A stretch of DNA of 64,000 bases from SG-bin7 sp964498095 (GTDB lineage: Bacteria; Bdellovibrionota; Bdellovibrionia; Bdellovibrionales; SG-bin7), in contig CAZCFY010000001.1 in NCBI GenBank assembly GCA_964498095.1, positions 1 to 64,000 on the forward strand. Reading direction: 5' to 3'. The notes under the pieces are model-generated. The model searched no databases and was not told the DNA's origin. It worked only from the letters and a program-made list of their open reading frames with translations. Position 1 is the stretch's first letter, and every line of letters starts with the position of its first letter. This document shows positions 26,720 through 35,461 of the stretch, in pieces. The position numbers and the translations under genes were made by a program.

Positions 26720-27127
26720 ATGTTAGAGAAATTGCGCCGAATACCCGTTGAGGAATTTACGAGCCCATGTCCCATTACCGTAGAGCGGAAGACGAACATG
26801 GAAAAGGTAAAGAGTTTGATGGAGGAGCATGGAATACGTCACATGCCCGTCGTCGACAAGGAAGAACCTGTAGGTATTATAAGTGACCGCGATGTAAAGG
26901 TTTTGGGAAAGTTTCCGGCGTGGTCAACATTCGTTGCCGAAGATGTCATGTCGCCGGAACCCTATACAGTTACTCCAACCACGAATTTGGATGAAGTGGC
27001 CCTTCATATGTCAGAAAAGAAAATCGGTAGTGCCATCGTTCAAGATGAAACCGGTGAGATCGTAGGAATATTTACTTCGACCGATGCTTTAAATGCCTTA
27101 GTCGAAGTTATCCGCGGCGATGTCTGA
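26720..27127 (+). CDS. two-CBS-domain protein
   Basis: A 135-aa protein made almost wholly of a CBS pair (Bateman module). Repeat one contains MEEHGIRHMPVVDKEEPVGIISDRDV, repeat two MSEKKIGSAIVQDETGEIVGIFTSTDAL. The conserved G-I-(I/F)-(S/T)-(S/D)-x-D pattern for adenosine nucleotide binding appears in both. Such stand-alone modules sense AMP/ATP-type ligands. It lies directly after the histidine kinase and is similar in design to the CBS protein at 29574, suggesting an energy-sensing pair within one stress cluster. Confidence 0.9.
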   Translation: MLEKLRRIPVEEFTSPCPITVERKTNMEKVKSLMEEHGIRHMPVVDKEEPVGIISDRDVKVLGKFPAWSTFVAEDVMSPEPYTVTPTTNLDEVALHMSEKKIGSAIVQDETGEIVGIFTSTDALNALVEVIRGDV

Positions 27128-27136
27128 GGTCCAACC

Positions 27137-28618
27137 TTAGGGATTGGACTCGGCTGGTTTGTGTACCGCCTCTTCTATGGGTGGAGGCTCAACGGGTGGA
27201 GATGCGGGTGTCTCTGGAATTTCAGGCGCTGGCTCCTTTTTCTTCCCACCAATTCCCAAATCATATTCTTTCTCTTTGCGGTAAAGAGTGCGGCGGTTTA
27301 TTCCTAAAATCTGCGCGGCTTTTGTTTTTCGTCCACCAGTTTTATCCATGATATATTCGATGTACCTTCGTTCCAGCTGCGCCAGCGTCGGGTGGTCTTT
27401 GGTAGCGCTGCCAAAAAAGTCTTCCGGGGTTTTGTCGGCAATGGAGGGCAAATCTTTGACGTCGATATATTCCCCTGACGCTAATACCACTACGCGCTCG
27501 ATGATGTTTTCAAGCTCGCGGACGTTGCCCTCCCATTTTTGCTCTACCAATTGATTGAGCGCTGCGGGCGTAAAACCTTTTACGCGGGATTCGTTGGTGG
27601 CAGCGTATTTTCGTAAAAAATGTTCGGCAAGAATGGGAACGTCTTCTTTGCGGTGGCGAAGCGGAGGGATCTGAATTGGTATGACGCTTAATCTATAATA
27701 AAGATCTTCGCGGAAGACACCATCACGGATGGCCGCCTTTAAATCCTTGTGAGTCGCGGCAATAATTCTAACATCCACATCGCGAGTGAGGTTATCGCCG
27801 ACAGAGCGAATCTTTTTTTCCTGTAAAACCCGTAAGAGTTTACTTTGGAGACCAAGATCCATGTCACCAATTTCATCTAAAAAAAGTGTTCCACCATGAG
27901 CCTCTTCAAAGAGTCCGCGCTTTCTGCCGATGGCTCCGGTAAAAGAACCTTTGGCGTGACCAAAGAGTTCGCTTTCTAATAAATTTTCGGGGATCGCCGT
28001 ACAATTAATAGCAATAAAGGGTTGTTTGGCTCTGGTTCCCAAATTATGAATAGCGCGCGCGACGAGTTCCTTTCCGGTGCCGCTTTCGCCGGTAATTAGA
28101 ACGTTGGCGTTGGCGTGTGCGACTTTTTGCACGAGCTCAAAAACCGCCTGCATGGATTGACTCTTACCAATCATGTTTTCCAACGACCAAGTTTTCCGCA
28201 CTTCCGTGCGTAACGTAACATTTTCGAGTTTTAGGTTCCGGTATTCAAGAGCGCGATCGACGACGAGTTGCATTTCATTTAATTTAAACGGTTTGACGAT
28301 ATAGTCGTAAGCGCCGCAGCGGATAGCGTCGATCGCAGTTTCAATGCTGCCAAAGGCGGTCATTAGCACAATGGGTGTATTGGGTGTTATGGCTTTCAAT
28401 TTCTTTACAAAAGTAAGACCATCCATTTGTGGCATTTTTATGTCTGAAATAATCAACTCGAAACGCGGGTGATCTTTTTCGATGTGCTCCAAAGCCGCTA
28501 CTGCGGTTGGAAATGTTTCCACTTCTATTCCCTGCTGGGTAAATACATTGGTTAATAGTGCCAGGATTTCCGGATCGTCGTCGACAATGAGTAATCTAGG
28601 TTTGGTGGGTTCGTTCAT
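27137..28618 (-). CDS. NtrC-family sigma-54-dependent response regulator
   Basis: A 493-aa protein with a receiver domain (D59 in IISDIKMPQMDG), a central AAA+ domain with Walker A GESGTGKE (about 177-184), the sigma-54 contact loop as GSFTGA (224-229, a Ser variant of GAFTGA) and GGTLFLDEIGDM Walker B. A Fis-type HTH follows (KTKAAQILGINRRTLYRKEKEY). A Pro/Glu-rich tail of about 35 residues follows the HTH. It should activate sigma-54 promoters when phosphorylated, probably by the kinase encoded at 25067. It overlaps the USP gene by 23 bp. Confidence 0.93.
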   Translation of the reverse strand: MNEPTKPRLLIVDDDPEILALLTNVFTQQGIEVETFPTAVAALEHIEKDHPRFELIISDIKMPQMDGLTFVKKLKAITPNTPIVLMTAFGSIETAIDAIRCGAYDYIVKPFKLNEMQLVVDRALEYRNLKLENVTLRTEVRKTWSLENMIGKSQSMQAVFELVQKVAHANANVLITGESGTGKELVARAIHNLGTRAKQPFIAINCTAIPENLLESELFGHAKGSFTGAIGRKRGLFEEAHGGTLFLDEIGDMDLGLQSKLLRVLQEKKIRSVGDNLTRDVDVRIIAATHKDLKAAIRDGVFREDLYYRLSVIPIQIPPLRHRKEDVPILAEHFLRKYAATNESRVKGFTPAALNQLVEQKWEGNVRELENIIERVVVLASGEYIDVKDLPSIADKTPEDFFGSATKDHPTLAQLERRYIEYIMDKTGGRKTKAAQILGINRRTLYRKEKEYDLGIGGKKKEPAPEIPETPASPPVEPPPIEEAVHKPAESNP

Positions 28619-29570
28619 GTTTCATCCTTTTATTGGTAGACTGATGCATGACCCAAACGGGGACCTCGGAATAACGAACTACTTGACGGGTAATTCCTCC
28701 CGTCATTACGTTTTCTACGGGCCCAGAAGTTGTGGCCATGGCAATAAGGTTAGCGTGATTTTTCTTGGCGGATTTAAGGACCATGTCTAAAACCTGTTTC
28801 TCGCTAGCGAGAATTTCCGCCGTCGTGCCGACGCCGTAGCGTTTGCAGAGTTTGATCCAACTTTGAAGTTGCTTTTCGCGTTTTGCGCGGATGCGTTTGA
28901 TTTCTTTATTATAGTAAGAGAAGGCGACATTCGAAAGGCCTTCACTCGCTAACGCCGATACCGTGCCAAATCCTTGCAGCGCATGGAGTAAATGTATCTT
29001 TGCATTAAAACTTTTTGCTAGAGGCAGGAAGCTGATTAATGTCGCCTTCGAGGCGTCACTGAGATCCGTCGGATAAATTACAGTGTGAAAACGGAGTGGG
29101 CCTTTGACCTGAGGATTAACGGTAATAACGGGTACCGGCGAATACATAAGTAATGTTTCGGTAAAGCTGCCTAACCAAAAGCGGGGAAAGCCCCGGCGCG
29201 CCTGAGTCGGTGAGAAAATCAAAGTCGCTTTACGGTCTCTAGCGTACTTTATAAAGGAGTTAACGGTGCCACGTAAAGTAAAAGCCTCTTCGTAGAGAAC
29301 TTTGCCGGCCAGAAAATACTTCGATTGAAATTGAGAAAGGATTGTTTCCATTTCCCTTTCTGCCGTATCAATAAAATCTTCTTTAGCGGGTGGCACCAAA
29401 TAATCCATCGGGAAGTAAAAAATGTTCGGAGAAAGTATAAAGACAGGTTCTATTTTCGCATTCAGTGAACGGGCTAGATTTTCCACGTAAAGCGCGGTGC
29501 GGGTATGGTCAGACTTATTCCCGTGAAAAGGATCAAAGGCCCAAATGATTAAACGCGTATTTTTGCTCAT
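28596..29570 (-). CDS. tandem universal stress protein (two USP domains)
   Basis: A 324-aa protein. The first domain starts LIIWAFDPFHGNKSD and holds ARDRKATLIFSPTQAR. The second starts FHTVIYPTDLSDAS and ends ATTSGPVENVMTGGITRQVVRY, the nucleotide-binding G-x2-G-x9-G-type loop, then VPVWVM. Tandem USPs of this kind respond to energy or respiratory stress in many bacteria. It lies in an operon between the CBS gene (3-bp gap) and the NtrC-type regulator (23-bp overlap). Confidence 0.88.
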   Translation of the reverse strand: MSKNTRLIIWAFDPFHGNKSDHTRTALYVENLARSLNAKIEPVFILSPNIFYFPMDYLVPPAKEDFIDTAEREMETILSQFQSKYFLAGKVLYEEAFTLRGTVNSFIKYARDRKATLIFSPTQARRGFPRFWLGSFTETLLMYSPVPVITVNPQVKGPLRFHTVIYPTDLSDASKATLISFLPLAKSFNAKIHLLHALQGFGTVSALASEGLSNVAFSYYNKEIKRIRAKREKQLQSWIKLCKRYGVGTTAEILASEKQVLDMVLKSAKKNHANLIAMATTSGPVENVMTGGITRQVVRYSEVPVWVMHQSTNKRMKHERTHQT

Positions 29571-29573
29571 ATT

Positions 29574-30032
29574 TCACCAACTCATATATTCTGGAAAACT
29601 TTCCCACGGCAGTTCGTGGTGCTCCCTCGACATAGGTCCTCTTGTTTCTATAATTTCGCTTAGTAAAATCATTGCGTCAGTTGTCGTAAATATTCCGATG
29701 ACTTGATCTTGTTCATCCAGCACGATGACGCTGCCAATTCGTTCCTTAGCCATGGTGCGGGCGACCTGGGCAATATTTGCGCCTTTTCTTACGCAATATG
29801 GATTCTGGGTCATGACGTCGCCTACGGAAAGTTCTCCTGGACCGCGGAAGCTGCCGGCTCTTTGGAGATCACGATCACTGACGATCCCGACAATTTTATT
29901 GTTTTCAATGACGGGTAAGTGGCGAATGCGGCATTCCTGCATAAAATGAGCAGCCTCTTTGACGGTCATTTTGCGATTCGCCAGATAAGGATGTTTAGTC
30001 ATTGTGTCAGAGACTTTTGTTTTATATTTCAT
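29574..30032 (-). CDS. two-CBS-domain protein (second copy)
   Basis: A 152-aa protein with a Bateman module: MQECRIRHLPVIENNKIVGIVSDRDL and MAKERIGSVIVLDEQDQVIGIFTTTDAM. It is clearly related to the CBS protein at 26720. It is the first gene of the CBS-USP-regulator operon, whose promoter must lie in the 30033-30151 gap shared with the haem lipoprotein gene. Confidence 0.9.
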   Translation of the reverse strand: MKYKTKVSDTMTKHPYLANRKMTVKEAAHFMQECRIRHLPVIENNKIVGIVSDRDLQRAGSFRGPGELSVGDVMTQNPYCVRKGANIAQVARTMAKERIGSVIVLDEQDQVIGIFTTTDAMILLSEIIETRGPMSREHHELPWESFPEYMSW

Positions 30033-30141
30033 TGATTGCCCCGTCTCATAATAGGCTGCAATCCGGCGGCCACAGAAAGCCCCGCTATTATTGTAGACTT
30101 GATGTCGGAGTCCGATAATGCCATAATTTTTTGAAATGCGT

Positions 30142-30147
30142 AGGAGG
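30142..30147 (+). promoter_or_regulatory. ribosome-binding site setting the haem lipoprotein start
   Basis: AGGAGG four bases before ATG 30152. An ATG at 30131 would add seven residues ahead of the lipoprotein signal. Confidence 0.7.
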
Positions 30148-30151
30148 CAGA

Positions 30152-31342
30152 ATGGCCCAGAGGATATTATTATTTTTCATTGCATTAAATTTACTTTTCA
30201 CACTTTCAAGCTGTGAAACCACGGTGGTCGAAAGGGGAAACCCGCAGTGGGGAAACCGCATGCAGGAGCTGTCTACGGCTTTAGGTAGTTTGCTCCCATT
30301 TGTTATGTCACGCGATGATTTTAATAATGAAAAAAATTATGCGGTTATCGAAAGTAATACGAAAAAATTGGCCGATCTTGCTAACACAATTAACGCTAAA
30401 AGTACGGTTGATTCTCCCGATGCTGATCCCGCGATCCAATCACTGGCGAAAAGTTTTGCGACGGACATGAATAAAGCCTACGATGGCCTTCAAACGGGGC
30501 ATCGCGAATATTCGCGGCAAGTTCTGGCCATGGCAACGAATCATTGCGTGGCTTGCCATTCCCGCAGCCAACTAGGTCCAAAGTTTGAAGCGCTCAATGC
30601 CAGTATTAATTACGATTCACTTTCGCCTTATGTGAGAGCTGAGGTTTATGCGGCCACCCGCCAATTTAATCAGGCGATAGATGAATACCGAAAATTAATA
30701 AGCTTACGTGAAAATATTAACGATTATCCCTTTGAGGTGGAGCGCGCCCTAAAAAAGGCGCTGGCTCTGGAAGTGCGGGTCTTTAATGATCCCAAAAAAG
30801 CCAAAAACCTGGTGGAAGACTTTTTAAAACAAGCGGATTTGCCACATTTTTTAAAGCGTGAGGTTACTATTTGGCGTGATGATCTCAGGGCGTGGGAAAA
30901 AGAAGGAAAGACGCGGTCCTTAACGAAAGCACAATACAGAAAAAATATCGAAAAATTAATCCTCGCAGCCCAGCTCAAGAAGGGTGGCAGCGATAACGAT
31001 GAGCCGTTTATTAACTATCTGCGCGCCACGGCGCTGGGCCACGAATATCTGACCAAATATAAGCCCGACGCTATTTATTCTGAAATTTTACTAGATATGG
31101 GTATCTGTTACGAATCCTTACAAGATCTGGGCTATTGGACACTTAATGAAGACTATTATAAGCAGTGTATCCGAGAGCAACCCCATTCCGATGTGGCACT
31201 TCGTTGCTATAATCGCTTGGAGCAAAGTGTATATCTTGGCTACACCGGGAGTTCAGGGACAAAATTGCCTCCCGATGTTCGTGGTGAGTTGCGCGAGTTT
31301 CGTGAGCTTGCCAGCCTAGCGTCGCCGGCTAAGGGCAACTAA
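30152..31342 (+). CDS. lipoprotein with a haem c site and helical repeat domain
   Basis: A 396-aa protein with a lipobox (FTLSSC, Cys21). A helical N-terminal domain ends in C132-C135-H136 (NHCVACHSRSQLGP), resembling a cytochrome c'-like four-helix bundle with a C-terminal haem. The rest is alpha-helical with repeat-like pairs (EVYAATRQFNQAIDEYRKLI, ILLDMGICYESLQDLGYW) similar to TPR repeats. The likely role is an envelope redox or gas-sensing protein with a docking domain. Its 3' end overlaps the convergent transglutaminase gene by 27 bp. Confidence 0.82.
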   Translation: MAQRILLFFIALNLLFTLSSCETTVVERGNPQWGNRMQELSTALGSLLPFVMSRDDFNNEKNYAVIESNTKKLADLANTINAKSTVDSPDADPAIQSLAKSFATDMNKAYDGLQTGHREYSRQVLAMATNHCVACHSRSQLGPKFEALNASINYDSLSPYVRAEVYAATRQFNQAIDEYRKLISLRENINDYPFEVERALKKALALEVRVFNDPKKAKNLVEDFLKQADLPHFLKREVTIWRDDLRAWEKEGKTRSLTKAQYRKNIEKLILAAQLKKGGSDNDEPFINYLRATALGHEYLTKYKPDAIYSEILLDMGICYESLQDLGYWTLNEDYYKQCIREQPHSDVALRCYNRLEQSVYLGYTGSSGTKLPPDVRGELREFRELASLASPAKGN

Positions 31343-32821
31343 ACTATCAACGATTTTAGCTAGAGGCTGACCGCTTTCGGCGGAGTCTTTAGCGTGACGT
31401 TGCCACTCAGTGGGAAGCGCCAATCTTCCATCCCATAAGGGGGCGCCCATAAGATAGGTGTCATTTCTAGCAAGAGGGTGCGCATCTTTTGTTGGGGTCC
31501 ATAAGAAGTCCGGATGAAGATTGCGATACCATTCACCACCGATAATGAGGCCGTTATTTCCTAATTCTAAATCATAAGTGTAAAGTACGGTGTGTGATCT
31601 GTCGGCTTCGGCGCCGTCTCGTTCTTTGTGATCGGGCCGGCGTTCAACAGCATAGGTTACTTCCATGGCGATACCTACCACCGAGGTCGTGCCCCGCGCG
31701 CGATACTGGCGGTAACGGTCGCGAGAAAAATCTTGTGCCGGGACGATGGCTTTTTGCAAACTGTCGGTAACGTCGCGGGTTTTAGGATTAAAGTAACGAT
31801 ATTTATAACCAATGAGTGGCTGGTTCCATACTTGAAAGTCATAAGTTGAATCGATAATAAAACTACGCTTAGCGAGTCCAACGCGGTTAACGATCGCGCG
31901 GTGCCAAGTGGCTGGATTTGTATCCAGACAATTGGGATCAACCGGGCGGCCCAGGCTATCCATGCGTGGCGACCTTTCTTGACAGCGGCCGCCAATACTT
32001 TTTAGTGGAACGCGCGCATTAGCCCATAACATAGAGATAAGTCCTTTGATGTCGTCGGGATAAAATTTAACTTTTGTTTGATTATCAAACGCGGCAACGG
32101 TCACCGCGTTTACGGGGCGTTCTGCGAGGTAAGATGCCGGAGCCCAGCCGTGACAAATTCCCATCCAGGATTCCACTTTGCCAGACTCTCTAAAATACGC
32201 TTGGCCCTCATTCCAAGAAAGAGTTGTCATAGTTGCCGCCTCGGGATCGTAGAGAAGATCGTATTTTTCTGACGGAGAAAGCATGTTTATTTTTTTGGAT
32301 TCTCCCGCACGGTAGATAATGGCCAAAGGATTACTAGAAATGTAATCATAGTTTTCCTTCCAGTCCTTAGCGTTTGGAAATCTTTTATCGGCATAGCGAA
32401 AGCCTATGCCCCCAAGATAGTAGGCCCAATAGTCATCCGACCACAATTGCTGATTGATACGGCCTTGGCGTAGGCTTCTCTGGTCCATGCCTTGAATGGT
32501 TTCGATGTAACCGCCATCTTCCATGAGTTCTCTGTCGACATCGCGGGGGCCAGGCTCGGAAACCAAATTCAATTCTTTGGGAGCTAACAGGTTTCTTTCG
32601 CGAAAATTGATTTTTTCGTTGGAGTCGACGACAATAAAATCAGAATTAATTAAATTTCCGCGGTCATCTTTTTTGGGCGGCAAACTTAGCCGGTAGACCT
32701 GCGGATCTTTATTAAAAAATTCGAGTTCGGCTTTGACTTCGTCGTCGCTAAACTTAAAGTCATTGGCCCAGGAAAATTGACAAGAGAATATTATAGTTGT
32801 GGCTATTAGACGTGCAAACAT
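31316..32821 (-). CDS. secreted transglutaminase of the oomycete GP42/Pep-13 elicitor family
   Basis: A 501-aa protein with a signal peptide (IATTIIFSCQFSWA). It has the papain-like transglutaminase triad in sequence: Cys223 in WMGICHGWAPAS, His307 in DTNPATWH, Asp324 in SFIIDSTYDF. Directly after comes VWNQPLIGYKYRY (331-343), closely matching the Pep-13 segment VWNQPVRGFKVYE of the Phytophthora cell-wall transglutaminase GP42. Enzymes of this family cross-link glutamine to lysine side chains. Bacterial homologues are known, notably in marine Vibrio. The N-terminal 110 residues are a pro-region of unknown type. It lies 132 bp downstream of a protein-glutaminase-like gene on the same strand. 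Confidence 0.85.
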   Translation of the reverse strand: MFARLIATTIIFSCQFSWANDFKFSDDEVKAELEFFNKDPQVYRLSLPPKKDDRGNLINSDFIVVDSNEKINFRERNLLAPKELNLVSEPGPRDVDRELMEDGGYIETIQGMDQRSLRQGRINQQLWSDDYWAYYLGGIGFRYADKRFPNAKDWKENYDYISSNPLAIIYRAGESKKINMLSPSEKYDLLYDPEAATMTTLSWNEGQAYFRESGKVESWMGICHGWAPASYLAERPVNAVTVAAFDNQTKVKFYPDDIKGLISMLWANARVPLKSIGGRCQERSPRMDSLGRPVDPNCLDTNPATWHRAIVNRVGLAKRSFIIDSTYDFQVWNQPLIGYKYRYFNPKTRDVTDSLQKAIVPAQDFSRDRYRQYRARGTTSVVGIAMEVTYAVERRPDHKERDGAEADRSHTVLYTYDLELGNNGLIIGGEWYRNLHPDFLWTPTKDAHPLARNDTYLMGAPLWDGRLALPTEWQRHAKDSAESGQPLAKIVDSLVALSRRR

Positions 32822-32910
32822 GGCAGACCCCTTCGTTTGAAAAACCTAAATTTTTTTAGCTTGCAAATGCGATACCGTGGTGACCGCAAACGGAGTTTAG
32901 AAGGGGATTT

Positions 32911-32933
32911 GGCTGTGGCTAATTGCCACAGCC
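32911..32933. repeat. 9-bp perfect hairpin between the glutaminase-like and transglutaminase genes
   Basis: GGCTGTGGC (32911-32919) and GCCACAGCC (32925-32933) enclose a 5-base loop. It lies just after the glutaminase-like stop and before the transglutaminase start on the minus strand. No T-run follows in either direction, so it may be a processing or attenuation hairpin rather than a full terminator. Confidence 0.55.
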
Positions 32934-32953
32934 GGAGTAAAGCTGTTTGTTAA

Positions 32954-33736
32954 TTATTTTTTCCAAGGTGGGTTGTCGCCAAGTATTTCTTTGGCATTTC
33001 GGCCTAAAGTTTCCGTCCGCGACCATTCTTCATCAAGATAGTAACGTTGATCACTTGGCGCATCTTTAGCGTCCCGCGAAGTCGGCGAAAAGCAACTATC
33101 GCCGGGGGTGTAAGAGTCCGCTTTACAAAAAGCTAACCGTACACGCTGTGGATCATCGGTCATGGTTTTTACCCAATCGATTAGGGGCATGGGACTATAT
33201 GGATTTATGGCCGCGTCCAATATGTAGACGGACTCGCCAATACGAATTGCCGGCGCGACATGGTACCACCAACTGACTTTACCTTGGGGAGAGTTGGGTG
33301 TTTGTACCGTTAGGTCTCCGAAGATAAAAACTTTTGACGGATCAGGAATCTGCCATTCGCGGAGTTTGTTAACAAACATCGCCGCCCGGGCAAAGCAACC
33401 GTCGTCGGGATAGAGCCAACTGATGCGGCGTAAGAATCCTGGGTTAGCGTCGGTTTCCATAAAACGTAGGTCACGCCCACTAAAGAAGGTGATTGGTACG
33501 TCAATGCCTTTGCCCCAATCGGCGACAACAGACATATCGAGTTTATCGATTTTTACGGATGCTTCCTGCGCATTTTTGTCAGCGAGGTGGCGTGGATTAA
33601 ACTTTTTAGCGGCGCGATAATATTTTTTCCAGGAAACACCAGGTTCCCGGTGCGCGCGTTTATCAAATGCCGGTTCTGCCGAAGCATTAAAGGCAAAAGA
33701 GATGATCAGGCCGATAAGGCCACGTTGTATATTCAT
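32954..33736 (-). CDS. secreted protein-glutaminase-like deamidase
   Basis: A 260-aa protein with a signal peptide (LIGLIISFAFNASA). The core matches Chryseobacterium protein glutaminase: YPDDGCFARAAMFVNKLRE (Cys114), FIFGDLTVQT, SWWYHVAPAIRIG (His159), VYILDAAINPYSP (Asp174), all in the family's Cys-His-Asp order and spacing. Such enzymes convert protein glutamine to glutamate and have a transglutaminase-like fold. Residues 22-110 look like a propeptide. The enzyme identity is inferred from motifs. It shares strand and likely function with the transglutaminase gene downstream. Confidence 0.78.
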   Translation of the reverse strand: MNIQRGLIGLIISFAFNASAEPAFDKRAHREPGVSWKKYYRAAKKFNPRHLADKNAQEASVKIDKLDMSVVADWGKGIDVPITFFSGRDLRFMETDANPGFLRRISWLYPDDGCFARAAMFVNKLREWQIPDPSKVFIFGDLTVQTPNSPQGKVSWWYHVAPAIRIGESVYILDAAINPYSPMPLIDWVKTMTDDPQRVRLAFCKADSYTPGDSCFSPTSRDAKDAPSDQRYYLDEEWSRTETLGRNAKEILGDNPPWKK

Positions 33737-33740
33737 TTTT

Positions 33741-33747
33741 ACCCCCA
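33741..33747 (-). promoter_or_regulatory. ribosome-binding site setting the glutaminase-like start
   Basis: TGGGGGT on the minus strand lies four bases before ATG 33736. A TTG at 33748 falls inside this site and is therefore unlikely. Confidence 0.6.
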
Positions 33748-33822
33748 AGGCTTAATATTAAAAGATGAGGGTAAATTGGAGTTACGCGCCAATCGTAAGA
33801 TCAGGGCTTAGGTAAATAAAAT

Positions 33823-34518
33823 TTAGCCGATGGTTGAGCCTAGTTTGGCCTTTAAGGATTCCGTGAGGGACCTAATATCTAGACCTAAAAATATGCTGGC
33901 GTAGACGGGGTAGGGCAACATGGCAAATAAAGGCAGGCCGAAAAAAATAAAAGGTAAGAAAAGTAAAAGCATCAGACCCACGGAAATAAGTGCCATAAGG
34001 AGAAAAAGAAGAATTAACGGAACAATATTTTTTATGACCGCATCCACGCTGACCGAGATAGTTTCTAGAAACCGCATTTTGTGAAAGGTAATTAAGGGAA
34101 CACTGAAACAAGTTAACGGAAAGGCGATCACGGCAAGTAAGAAAGAAACAAACCCGTTTCCCATAGGAATTAAGCCTTGGAGTAAATTGTATATAAAATT
34201 AAAACCAACCAGCGGGAGCAGGCGGCTAAAAAGATCACGGTCTTGAATTCCGATGAGGAGCTTCATAAACTCTGATTTCTCGAGTTTCATAAAGTCCGAA
34301 ATTATAATGAGTAAACCTGGAGCCAGGAATGTTCCTAGCGAAGATATAAGTGCGCCGCCAATCACCCCAAACCAATGGACGTTACCGAGAAAAGCCAGTA
34401 CGGCCATTAGTGACGAGATTGCCAAAACTAGAGGATAATTTACTTTAACCAGTTGATTTGCCAAACCTAACCACGCGGACCCGTAATCAACTGGAACCGC
34501 CCGTGAAGCTGGTGTCAT
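33823..34518 (-). CDS. integral membrane protein of unknown function
   Basis: A 231-aa protein with about six hydrophobic segments (YPLVLAISSLMAVLAFL, LISSLGTFLAPGLLIIIS, GFVSFLLAVIAFPLTCFSV, NIVPLILLFLLMALISVGLMLLL, FIFFGLPLFAML). It has no catalytic motif that I recognise; it resembles small bacterial DUF-type membrane proteins that oligomerise. It is divergent from the HAAS-domain gene 55 bp away. Confidence 0.7.
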   Translation of the reverse strand: MTPASRAVPVDYGSAWLGLANQLVKVNYPLVLAISSLMAVLAFLGNVHWFGVIGGALISSLGTFLAPGLLIIISDFMKLEKSEFMKLLIGIQDRDLFSRLLPLVGFNFIYNLLQGLIPMGNGFVSFLLAVIAFPLTCFSVPLITFHKMRFLETISVSVDAVIKNIVPLILLFLLMALISVGLMLLLFLPFIFFGLPLFAMLPYPVYASIFLGLDIRSLTESLKAKLGSTIG

Positions 34519-34573
34519 AAAAATCTCCTTCTATAGTTTATACGATATGTTATAAAAGCAGAGGGAGTCAATT

Positions 34574-35461
34574 ATGAGCAGTGATAGCCGGTTGGAGTCT
34601 TACTTATTTGCCTTGGATAAAGCTTTAGGCAACATGCCGTTAAGCCAGCGGATTGATATTTTGGCTGAATTAAAAACCCAGATTCTTTCTAAACAGTCGC
34701 AAGACCCAAATATGAGTTTAGATCAAATTTTGGCTTCGCTCGGACAGCCCGAGCAAATTGCGCGCCGCTATAACCCGCACGCAATGGGGGCATCAACTCC
34801 AGCGACGAAGAACCCCGTGATTAAGTGGTTAGTCCTTGGGTTTTTAGGAACTTTTTTACTTTTTTTGATTTTTATCACGGTAATTATCTTTAGATTTGCG
34901 CCGTTTATTGAGTGGGCTACTAAAGATATCAACAATTGGGATCACTCGTTTGATATCAAAGTAGAAACAGCTAAGAAAGAGAAGCCCGCACGTTCTATTG
35001 TTGGCTCACGTGCTACCGATGAGAAAAGTCTAAGCAAAATTTTTATTCCTTTTCGTAATGGAAAGTTTCTTATTACCTACAATACGCAGAAGGAACTGCG
35101 TTGGGAATGTGACGTCACCGAGGGTGAAGATTCCTTTACAATGGCGGCGGAGTCAGGGGGAGTCCTGACTCTTGATCTAGATAAAATTAAAGGCGTTAGT
35201 TGCGAACTCAGCTTACCGCAGTCTATTACTACGGAGATAAACGGGGCCAACGGTGACCTAAAAGTTCGTTATCCCCAAGCCCACTTAAATGTTTCTTTAG
35301 GCAATGGCCGCGTTCAATTAGCTCCTGATTTTAATAAGTTTTATGATTATAATATTCGGGTAAAAAATGGTAAGGCCGACTTTTTTAAATCGGTAAAAGC
35401 AAAAGAGTCGGTGGCGATTAATATTGAGATCCAGAACGGGTTTGTGCAAAGGGAACAATGA
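34574..35461 (+). CDS. HAAS/DUF1700-type membrane protein with an extracytoplasmic beta domain
   Basis: A 295-aa protein. Residues 1-70 form an HAAS-like helical domain (LESYLFALDKALGNM, QRIDILAELKTQI, DQILASLGQPEQIARRY). One transmembrane helix follows (VLGFLGTFLLFLIFITVIIF region). The C-terminal part is repetitive beta strands (ESGGVLTLDLDKIKGVSCEL, INGANGDLKVRYPQAHLNV), like DUF4097-type adhesin domains. In other bacteria HAAS proteins pair with PadR regulators, but none is present here. It overlaps the phospholipase D gene by 4 bp (ATGA). Confidence 0.75.
   Translation: MSSDSRLESYLFALDKALGNMPLSQRIDILAELKTQILSKQSQDPNMSLDQILASLGQPEQIARRYNPHAMGASTPATKNPVIKWLVLGFLGTFLLFLIFITVIIFRFAPFIEWATKDINNWDHSFDIKVETAKKEKPARSIVGSRATDEKSLSKIFIPFRNGKFLITYNTQKELRWECDVTEGEDSFTMAAESGGVLTLDLDKIKGVSCELSLPQSITTEINGANGDLKVRYPQAHLNVSLGNGRVQLAPDFNKFYDYNIRVKNGKADFFKSVKAKESVAINIEIQNGFVQREQ

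Noticed and set aside
30048..30091. ATAATAG/CTATTAT inverted repeat in the CBS/haem-lipoprotein gap
   Set aside because: Seven AT-rich bases with a 30-base spacer are easily produced by chance.
31316..31342. 27-bp tail-to-tail gene overlap (a second one of the same size at 47869-47895)
   Set aside because: Such convergent overlaps are common in compact genomes; the equal length is probably chance.
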